From Paracyclopina nana (taxonomy: Eukaryota; Arthropoda; Copepoda; Cyclopoida; Cyclopettidae): a stretch of 64,000 nt of DNA. The notes beneath the pieces are model-generated. The model saw only the letters and a list, made by a program, of their open reading frames with translations, had not been told where the DNA came from and searched no databases. A program made the position numbers and the translations under genes. Shown one piece after another: positions 34,273-41,990 of this stretch (its first letter is position 1; the number at the start of each line of letters is the position of its first letter). The DNA lies in NCBI GenBank assembly GCA_019096065.1, contig JAGUCH010000001.1:10850001-10914000 (forward strand), written 5' to 3'.

Positions 34273-34279
34273 TTTTATA
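34273..34279 (-). promoter_or_regulatory. TATA box of paralogue 4
   Basis: TATAAAA (then GG) on the minus strand, 63 nt upstream of the ATG at 34210. Confidence 0.65.
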
Positions 34280-34383
34280 CTTTTAAAAACTGGTGCTTTG
34301 TAGGTTAGCTCAACTAAAAAATGTTTGGTCGAGTGCTTAAAAAAAGCTGCATGTGCCATCTGATCAGGTATACGCAATACTAT

Positions 34384-34545
34384 AGCCCGGTTCCAACACG
34401 GGATATCAGAGTATAGTACGGTAAACCAGTTAAGTCAGGTCGAGCTGAGCGCGCGAGCTAGCTGTGACCTGGCTGTGACCTGGCTGTGCTAAAAAGTCAA
34501 GTTACGTCTCCTGATTATGCTGATTTTCCTTGTTGGAACCGGGCT
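34384..34545. mobile_element. MITE family A, copy 2 (left half of head-to-head pair)
   Basis: Same ends and internal block as copy 1, same orientation, with a small internal duplication (gtgacctggct twice). It abuts copy 3 with only tat between them. Confidence 0.8.
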
Positions 34546-34548
34546 TAT

Positions 34549-34702
34549 AGCCCGGTTCCAACATGGTAAATCAGTATAGTCAAGAGACGTAACTTGACTT
34601 TTTAGCATAGTCAGGTCACAGCTAGCTCGCGCGCTCAGCTCGACCTGACTTAACTGGTTTACCGCACTGCACTATGCTGATATCCCGTGTTGGAACCGGG
34701 CT
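34549..34702. mobile_element. MITE family A, copy 3 (inverted, right half of pair)
   Basis: Copy of the same element in reverse orientation directly next to copy 2; together they make a near-perfect inverted repeat with arms of about 155-160 bp. Confidence 0.8.
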
Positions 34703-34756
34703 TATATGTTGACGACCGGCCCCTCATAGCATGAGAGGCTCAAAAAATGGGAGAAG

Positions 34757-35370
34757 TCACTAAGGCCTAAAATAGGGGTAGGTTTTAGGATCTAAAATCA
34801 TAGTGGGTTTTAAAGCCTACACTTTTTTAGCTCTGGCTTTTAAGATCTAAAGGTTTGGATACTAAAGCCTAATATCTGGATGTTAACATCTAGCTATATG
34901 GGTTTTAAGATCTACACTGAAAAAACATCAAGTTTTTATTCATAGTTTTCAAAATCCAGTCAAATAGTTTTTTAAGATCTTTTAGTTCTGAAAAGTGACT
35001 TTCAATAGAAAACTTGCAGGAGCTTTGTATTTTTAATTTATTTCATAAGTTTATATTTTCTCTTTAAAACGTGAAGAGCCATTAATAAACATGTATTTTG
35101 GTTAGCTAATAATAATATGTGCTTTCCAATAACAAAAATACACTATGTTGTGAAAACTTCAATTTCTTGTTACTGTCTAGTTTTGAAGCTGTTAGATCTT
35201 AAAATCTTGTTCTGTAGATCTTGAAACCCAAGTACAGCTCAAATCAATTGTTCAACTTAGATCTTAGTTCCTAAATCCAAAAAAGTGTAGGTTTTAAAAC
35301 CCATTTTGTAGTTCTTAAAACCCACCTGCATTTTAGATCCTAAAACCCACCACATTTTAGGCCTTAGTGA
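34757..35370. mobile_element. MITE/foldback-like element C
   Basis: About 614 bp. The left arm starts tcactaaggcctaaaat and the right arm ends attttaggccttagtga; inverted similarity extends about 75-100 bp inward (cores ttttaggatctaaaat, gggttttaaagcctacac). The interior repeats tttaagatct-type words. No ORF. Confidence 0.7.
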
Positions 35371-35692
35371 TGGCACCCTAAAAAATTGCTATGGCACAGT
35401 TTCATCATTGATATATAAATTAACTCGTGATGTCACGCTCATATACAAAAAATATTCTTACGGTACATAAAGATAATAGGATAAAATTGTGCCCCCTTTC
35501 ATATGCTAACTGAGCAACAAGTAATAATTAAAAAGTGTTTCTATAGGATGCGTAGATCTTGTCCTCGAGGATTGAAGCTTGAGTTCTCCCGACTTAGTAA
35601 GCTTCATACAAAAGATAATGAATAAAAGAATACATAAAATACAACGCGTTCGTTTGGTAACGGATTCTTAACTGTTTGGTTTATTGAGATTT

Positions 35693-35992
35693 AGCCCGGT
35701 TCCAAAAATCAATATAGTATGGACACCAAACTTTTACTTAGAAGTACAGTAAGAGGGCGTTCTCATATTGGACTTTGGCTTAGCAAAACCCGTTTTTGGT
35801 TAACCAAAACTGGTTAACTGGTTTTTAGTCAACCAATATGTAGTGGTTACCTACCGAAAACAGGTGCTAAAAACAGGTACTAAAGTCCAATATGAGAACC
35901 TAAGGTCGGTGCTACCTCGCGCGCTCAGCTGCACCATACTATACTGGTTAATCGCACTTGTACTATGCTTATTTTGTTGTTGGAACCGGGCT
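35693..35992. mobile_element. MITE family A, copy 5, interrupted by element B
   Basis: Ends agcccggttccaa and gttggaaccgggct flank a diverged A body (cgcgcgctcagct retained). An element B copy at 35754-35903 sits inside it, so B inserted after A. Confidence 0.7.
35754..35903. mobile_element. MITE-like element B, copy 2 (nested)
   Basis: Inverted ends agggcgttctcatattggac and gtccaatatgagaacct; interior of ttaaccaaaac-type inverted motifs as in the copy at 11227-11398. Confidence 0.65.
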
Positions 35993-36193
35993 AAGAACTG
36001 AAACTTGGACGCGAAACTCAGTAATGACAAGGAAAATGGGAACGGGGTACCAACAAAAAGTTTGAGCCAAAATTCGAAGACAACCATTTTCTGTTTTTCT
36101 ACGATGGTTGAGATGTTCGTAAATTTTAAGTATTTGAACTTCTTCATTTTTAAATTCAAAAAATATGTTTATTCATCGAAGGTTGCTGAGAGC

Positions 36194-36638
36194 TTAAATA
36201 CTTTTACAATATTCAGGAGCCAGGTCAAACGAACCATCTACGCATGGAGTTGTGACTGAAACCAAAACACCATCGTCCATTGCAAGCCCATAGGCATCAA
36301 CGCAATTTAGGCACAGATCCATGATGATGTCCTACAAAGAAATGAGTAGATTTGGTATTATTTAGATTCGAATCAAATGTCTAATTTACCGAAGTGCATG
36401 GCGCATGTTCTCCTCCATGAGCAGCTCTGCGATATCTGTATGCTCCAAGTTGGCCTCCATTCCCAGTTGGGGTGCCAGCTACTGGGCAAGCATCCATAGC
36501 TGGTGTCAACCAGGTTGGTGCAGGGGTTCCCAATGCACAAGTGAATCCACAAAGAGAGGCAATGGATTCTCCATCCCCATGAGCATCAGCCAAAGCTGCC
36601 AGTATGCCAATAGTGGCGAAAAGTGTGATAGATTTCAT
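36194..36638 (-). CDS. Secreted eight-cysteine protein, paralogue 5
   Basis: Exons 36638-36390 and 36331-36194 (phase 0), 128 aa. Signal peptide MKSITLFATIGILAALADA. Core LCGFTCALGTPAPTWL, DACPVAGTPTG, a short linker with a YRYRR patch, PCTS; exon 2: LCLNCVDAYGLAMDDG, TPC, YCKSI. Same cysteine frame as paralogues 3 and 4 but with a much shorter linker. Function unknown. Confidence 0.78.
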
Positions 36639-36704
36639 GATAGTTGGCTTACTTGTTCAGATTCTGAGGGATGAACTGATTCAACTCTCACGAACAGACT
36701 TCTT

Positions 36705-36710
36705 CTTATA
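36705..36710 (-). promoter_or_regulatory. TATA-like box of paralogue 5
   Basis: TATAAG on the minus strand, 67 nt upstream of the ATG at 36638; a weaker match than in the other members. Confidence 0.45.
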
Positions 36711-37302
36711 CCATGCCATGCAAGGGAGTGTCATCTATCTATTCAAAAGGCATTTGTTTTCATTAGCAGAAAGTATGTTTTATTTCTGAACGAATATTTT
36801 GTTAAGCCAAATATCACAATATATGCAATACCATCATCGAATTTTGTTTGGTTTCCTCATTTTATAGGCTCTTTTGGAGAAAATGGTAAAAATATTATTT
36901 ATTGTGTAGCCCACATGAACTGGGCCTCCGTTCTATTTGAGCCGGTGAAGAACCGCGAAGGAAAATACAAAGTTGAACAAAGCTGCTCCTTAATAAATCA
37001 AATGAGGCTTAAAAAACGTAGAAAGAGAAAATACAACTTTGATTGAAAGTAACAGTTCTATAAATGCTTGCAATGTAGCTTAATACGTAAAATATTTTTT
37101 CAAACGCATATGCAAGAAAAGTCTGATTGCATGGCACAGCCAGACAACGCAATGGAAAATTACCACGTTTCGATATGCTTATAATACCTGGATGTGCGTA
37201 TCTTGTCCCTTCTACTACCTGAAATCGAGCAAAACTTGGTATTTTGGTTTGACATTTATTAGTACACTATATAGCAACAAGAAAAGGTACGTATAATAGG
37301 AA

Positions 37303-37845
37303 TCAATTAAGTCTGATGCATGTTTTCGCCAAATCGTCCAAAGCTCCTCCTCTGCAAGGGATTGAGACTTCGATTTTGACACCGTCATTCAAAGCAACGC
37401 CATTTTCATTAATGCAGTTGAAACAAGCTTGCATTGCAGAGTCCTGAAAAATGATCCAGCAATTAAATATGGCATGAGTAATTTGCTACCAAAGAATCAC
37501 CTCAGTACAAGCCAGAGTCGAAGTGGAATTTTCCTTAGAAGCCGAGTTCTCAGCAGAGGCGGAGTTCTCAGCAGATGCTGAGTTCTCAGCGGACGCAGAG
37601 CCCTCAGCTTCTGCTTCAGGTTCTGCTTTGGCATCATGAGGTCCTTTGCCCCAATCTTGGGATTTGATTGTGACTCCTGTCAGAGGGCAAGCTCCATTCT
37701 TTTCCTTCAAGTATGATGCATGGGGGTGTCCAGTTGCGCACGAAATCCCACAAAGGCTTGCAACCTCGGTTGAGTTGGAGATATGATGATCAGCGTTGGT
37801 GCATGCAGCCCAAATAGCCAAAAGAACCACCAAAGATGGGTTCAT
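37303..37845 (-). CDS. Secreted eight-cysteine protein, paralogue 6 (acidic Ser/Ala repeats)
   Basis: Exons 37845-37501 and 37443-37303 (phase 0), 161 aa. Signal peptide MNPSLVVLLAIWAACTNA. Core LCGISCATGHPHASYLK, ACPLTGVT. The linker is acidic and carries tandem six-residue repeats of the SASAEN type, encoded by about 18-bp DNA repeats at about 37530-37600, before ACTE. Exon 2: ACFNCINENGVALNDG, IPC, TCIRLN. Its repeat-built linker contrasts with the basic linkers of paralogues 3 and 4. Function unknown. Confidence 0.78.
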
Positions 37846-37902
37846 GTTGCTCTATTGGAGGCTGTTTCCCTAATGGCAAATATCTATTGAAGTTACTGGT
37901 TC

Positions 37903-37909
37903 TTTTATA
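37903..37909 (-). promoter_or_regulatory. TATA box of paralogue 6
   Basis: TATAAAA on the minus strand, 58 nt upstream of the ATG at 37845. Confidence 0.65.
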
Positions 37910-38019
37910 AGGTCCTTAGATGCATGTGAGAGAACAAGACTTTTGATTTTTTAAAGTTGTTCAGGCGACTAGATTTAAGCAGAACGTAGTTGAGTCATAC
38001 ATTTTTTATTCCAGTCATT

Positions 38020-38534
38020 TTACAAAGGTGAGCATGAGGCTTCATCTGTATTGGGCAAATCATCCAGGCAAGGCGTCGTGACCTCAAATTCAACAGCATC
38101 AATTAGCACTTCTCTCTGTTCCACGCAAGTTAGGCATACGGTTTTGGTGATGCTCTCCTGAAAATTAAGAAAAATTGCCGAATGCAGCAATACACAGCAA
38201 ATTGATGCGAAATTACCACGCCAACGCAAGCTTCTTCGCTGCTGCCACCACTTTGGCCTCCATCTTCGTCATTGCTGTGATTCCTATCCTTCTTCCTGGG
38301 ATCCGCCAAGGCCATGGCCGCTCTGCGACCTCTCCGGCGTCCCACAGTATCTCCAGTTACTGGACAAGAGTCTGTATCGGTTTCCAAATGCGATACATGC
38401 GGTGAGCCTGTATCGCAAGTGAAGCGGCAAAGGTCAGCAACAATTTGACCTTTTTGGCCTCTTCGGCCTTTCTTGGCCTCGGATATTGTAGAAGCCATGG
38501 CAACAGCTAATATGACGATAGTTAGACCTTTCAT
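38020..38534 (-). CDS. Secreted eight-cysteine protein, paralogue 7
   Basis: Exons 38534-38217 and 38157-38020 (phase 0; 59-bp intron), 151 aa. Signal peptide MKGLTIVILAVAMASTISEA followed by a Lys/Arg/Gly-rich stretch. Core LCRFTCDTGSPHVSHLE, SCPVTGDTVG, a linker with GRRRGRRAA then Asp/Asn/Ser/Gly, ACVG; exon 2: VCLTCVEQREVLID, TPC, SCSPL. The most proximal member of the array (next to BRICK1). Function unknown. Confidence 0.78.
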
Positions 38535-38582
38535 GATGGACAGTAAATGATATTTTGCTGAATACAGCCAGGATGTCTCACA

Positions 38583-38589
38583 ATTTATA
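38583..38589 (-). promoter_or_regulatory. TATA box of paralogue 7
   Basis: TATAAAT on the minus strand, 49 nt upstream of the ATG at 38534. Confidence 0.55.
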
Positions 38590-39941
38590 AGGTTTACTCT
38601 AGCATCATTGGGTCAGCAAATGTGGAAGGTCGAAAGTTCTTTTTGAGACTTTTATGGTCGCAAAATTGGCCTGGTCGTACATTACTCTAAGGATAATTGG
38701 ATGTTTTGTAAGACTTTTTTTATGCCTTTGGAAATGATAATGTGAGAGAATATTTTTTATACAGACACCCTCTTGTTGCGCTAGGGTTTCCAGCAATAGC
38801 CAAACAGGTCTCGTATATTCTATGAACCTTTTTTATGCGTCGTACTTTGTTGATTATCTTTGAGACTTAAGCAAACCTAAAAAACCCAAAACATACCATT
38901 ACATTACTACGATAAATTGTTGATGAGCTCAAGCTGAAATAACCTTATAGCAACGTATATTCTTGAAAGAATAACCTACTATGAAATGAGTACAATAACA
39001 AGTTTTATGCTTGCTATAAGAAAACTGGTTTTGAATTGTCTCTCTTGAGGTTTGTTCTTTTAGCTTGGCAGCTTCAGAATTTTTCACTTTACCATGATTT
39101 ATGACTTTAAGTGCAATTCTGTAAGTCAACTATGGAAAAAGCAAACTTGGTAGCGCCTGGCACGAAGAATCATAATCAAGGGCTATATTAACACGTTTTA
39201 AAACTCTTCATTATAATTATATCTTATTTAGGCCCTTCAAATAATGGCTTATAGTACTGAAGATAATTTATACCGAAAAATAAAATAAAAAGTAAAGATA
39301 GGCCTGCTCCATCAGGCCTATATCATAGTACAAGGTTTGGTGAGTAATCTCATGAATTTCCGCTTGAGTGAGAGAATTTTCACATCAGCCAGGGGCATCT
39401 CTATCGAGCAATCCTGACGGAACAATTCTACTTTTGAATCACGAAACTATGATAGTTATTTTGTCCTCCGCTAGGGAGCGCTCCAGTAGCGCTAGTACAT
39501 AAAAATAGCGCGAAATTCAAATTAAAGAACTGGATAAACCAGTGTGAAAGAGAGCGCTCACGCTTGCTCGCATCACATGCCTGAAAGTGTTACCAGCCTT
39601 TTTCAAACTTTAGCTCTTCATAACATAAATTCTGGCTGTTTTTATGAGTTCTTGGGGATAATTTGCAATCCATATATTCTAACACAAAGAAAAATCCACA
39701 GATTTAAATAAAAATTTTGTCCTGCACCCTACCATAGCATAGTCCGATGACGTGCTATAGTAAAGCTGCGCATAGAGCTCACCTTATACTATAGATCATC
39801 TTGACATCAGCAGCTTTATGTTCTGTGCCACAGTCGACTTGGCCTCCTTTCTCAAAAATGACAACTGGGTGAGTGTGGCCTTTTCAGTGACCTTCAAAGG
39901 CCTCCTTCAAGAATTGTACTACATTTTGCCTGCCTGCTACG
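38590..39941. other. Intergenic region with dispersed repeat, upstream of BRICK1
   Basis: Holds the repeat at 39418-39600 shared with the otp intron. The 5' part of the BRICK1 transcript probably lies at 39800-39941, where a possible donor (ctgg/gtgagt) at about 39870 suggests an upstream exon. Nothing else recognised. Confidence 0.5.
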
Positions 39942-40274
39942 ATGAGCAGTCAAAGCAAACAGCACATGCAACTGCACAGAGAGGCTTTGCAGAGGAGAAC
40001 TCAGCAAGATTGGGCCAACAGGGAATATGTGGAGTTGATGGCTAGCTCAATCACAAGAGTGGCTGACTTTTTGAACGCTTTCTCACGAAGCTGCACTGGA
40101 AGATTGGCCCACTTGGATGCCAAGCTGACTTCCTTGGAGAGGAAAGTGTCCTTCTTGGAGGCCAAAATAGGCCTAGATGCTGACTTGCCAGTGGCAGCAC
40201 TCAACCAAGAGCCAGAAGAGAGTGGTGAAGATGAAGAGAGCTACCTGGAATCACTCAGCCTGCAACAAAAGTAA
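39942..40274 (+). CDS. BRK1: BRICK1/HSPC300, WAVE complex subunit
   Basis: Smallest subunit of the SCAR/WAVE regulatory complex that activates Arp2/3 actin nucleation. 110 aa from ATG 39942 (MSSQSKQHMQ). The signature is QQDWANREYVELMASSI, VADFLNAF, CTGRLAHLDAKLTSLERKV and FLEAKIG, a single amphipathic coiled coil as in the family (about 75 aa). A 30-residue acidic tail (EPEESGEDEESYLESL) beyond the coiled coil is extra. No intron is needed in the coding part. The TAA at 40272 is followed after 9 nt, in the same frame, by another ATG-initiated ORF. Confidence 0.9.
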   Translation: MSSQSKQHMQLHREALQRRTQQDWANREYVELMASSITRVADFLNAFSRSCTGRLAHLDAKLTSLERKVSFLEAKIGLDADLPVAALNQEPEESGEDEESYLESLSLQQK

Positions 40275-40283
40275 CGCAAGAAG

Positions 40284-40583
40284 ATGGAGACAACGTTACA
40301 ATTAGTCATGACACTTGTCATAGGCCTTGGTTTTGGCTTTGCAATACCCATTTTGATGTTCATTACGCACCAGAGAAGAAGAGATGCTTCCAATCAGGTT
40401 GTTGTTCAAGAAGACGCTGAGCCCAAAATCGTGATAGACCCTGCTAAAGCTTTGTGCAAGCAAATCAAGTTTGTGATGCGGCTCAAGAGGAGGATGAAGG
40501 AATTCAAGGCGAAAAAAGAGGAAGGGAAAATTGCTCATTCTACTTTAAAAACTGAAGATAGCGTATTTTATAGCACTGAATAA
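40284..40583 (+). CDS. Small single-pass membrane protein ORF downstream of BRICK1
   Basis: 99 aa, not recognised. One N-terminal transmembrane segment (LQLVMTLVIGLGFGFAIPIL, then MFI) is followed by HQRRRDA and a Lys/Arg-rich cytoplasmic-type tail. It lies 9 nt after the BRICK1 stop (TAA CGC AAG AAG ATG) in the same frame with no visible promoter between, so it is either the second cistron of one mRNA or a readthrough extension. Its stop (40583) is only 19 bp from the stop of the convergent opsin. Composition supports real coding, but with no homologue recognised this is a moderate call. Confidence 0.6.
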   Translation: METTLQLVMTLVIGLGFGFAIPILMFITHQRRRDASNQVVVQEDAEPKIVIDPAKALCKQIKFVMRLKRRMKEFKAKKEEGKIAHSTLKTEDSVFYSTE

Positions 40584-40602
40584 TACACATAGTACGTTCT
40601 AA

Positions 40603-41990
40603 TCATATCCATAATGGTCTTGGTGGAGTGATCACCTCTTCTGGAAGTGAACGTAGTTTTGGGCTTTCTTTTATCCACACAAAAGCCTCAAAAATCCTTG
40701 GCATTGTAAACATTGCTGCCAATCCCATCAAAGATGGTGCAAACTGGATAGAACAGCGTATTTTAGAATTATAAAAATATTTTTCTTTAAACCATACCTT
40801 GGCAAAAACTGGAGGAATGAGGGTAGCATAGATATTGATATCATCTGCTTTGCCAAAGAGTGTGTAAGTGCAGAGGATAATAAACGGGCCCCACGAAAGT
40901 ATTATAATGGAGAAACCCAGAGCACAGAACTTGGCCAAGCCAACTATGTACTTGAGTTCCGCATGAGCCAAATTAGTCAAAGATGCATCTTGGTATTTAA
41001 GAGTGCGAACGCTTTTGAAAAATGCAAGCAGCCTAGCGAAAAAAAATCAAATCTTCAGCTTGAAATATTAGGTGGATGAAGATGAACAAATTACGAAATC
41101 AAAAGCGGTCCAGTGAATCCTAGCGAGACGAGCAGGACAAGATACAGTTTGTAGTTCTTAAAGTTTCCATGCCAATAATCGAGGGTGCACATGGTGCCAG
41201 CTGGCTCCAGATGCATTCTTCCCAGAACCTGAAGAATTGGTGGCCCAGTGAGCATTATGGCTAAAATCCACTGGACACAAATCATCTTGAGGTTGTAAAA
41301 GCCTCTGCTTTTTTCATCCATTTCAAAGAATTTGGCTAGAAAAGCAAATGAAAAATAACACCTTTACAGAGGTGTAATTAAGCACAAACTTGATAGGTTA
41401 GTTTTGTTGGTGATCAAATATAGTTCGAAAGTCAGTAGAAAAAAGGCCAAAATGGATGATATGCCCAGGGTGAAGCCAACTCCAGCGTAAATTTGGCATC
41501 CAACCTCACCAAACATCCACCTATTTGGAAAATAGCAGCAGTACGTAACAGTCATAATCAACAAGTGGATAATTGCGCACCTTCCAAAGAACGAAGAGAC
41601 TGCAGAGAAGGGAACTTGAAACAAAACAACCCCCAAATTGGCCAGCACCAAATTGACCATTAACAGTCCAGAGGCATCTAAAATGTGCCTAGCCAGCTTC
41701 TTGTGAGCATGCAGAATCGAGATGCAAATAGCAGAGCCCAATGCACCTAAGAAGTAAGAACAAAAATATCTTTTTTTATGTCTTCCACATTAGAGTGTAA
41801 ATTGTTTCTCACAGAGGATTGTAAATATGGCTCCAACAAAAAGATGAACATGATATGGAAGTGGCTCAAATTCGTGAATATTTTCAGGCAGAATATCCGT
41901 GTATCCCCATTTGTTGACGAGTACGTCGACTGTTGACAACGTTGTTTTATTACACTTGTTGCTGCCATCCATGCAGAATGACAGGTCCAT
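40603..41990 (-). CDS. Divergent opsin retaining the retinal lysine
   Basis: Seven-transmembrane retinal-binding receptor. Exons 41990-41813, 41746-41581, 41520-41390, 41335-41095, 41032-40798, 40743-40603; 363 aa. Opsin hallmarks: HAHKKLARHILDASGLLMVNL (TM1-2) reduced to HKKL and MVNLVLAN, RWMFGEVGC with the TM3 Cys123, LEPAGTMCTLDYW with Glu202 (site of E181) and disulfide Cys208, SWGPF in TM6, and Lys317 in IPPVFAK. Odd residues: the E/DRY triad is ELY (147-149), NPxxY is replaced by MGLAA (323-327), and TM2 Asp is Asn. Retinal binding therefore looks intact while the motifs for G-protein activation are lost. Lys317 is the last codon of exon 5. Opsin class not assigned. Confidence 0.82.

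Noticed and set aside
34384..34702. Candidate structured RNA gene from the long hairpin
   Set aside because: The hairpin is explained by two inverted MITE copies; no independent sign of an RNA gene.
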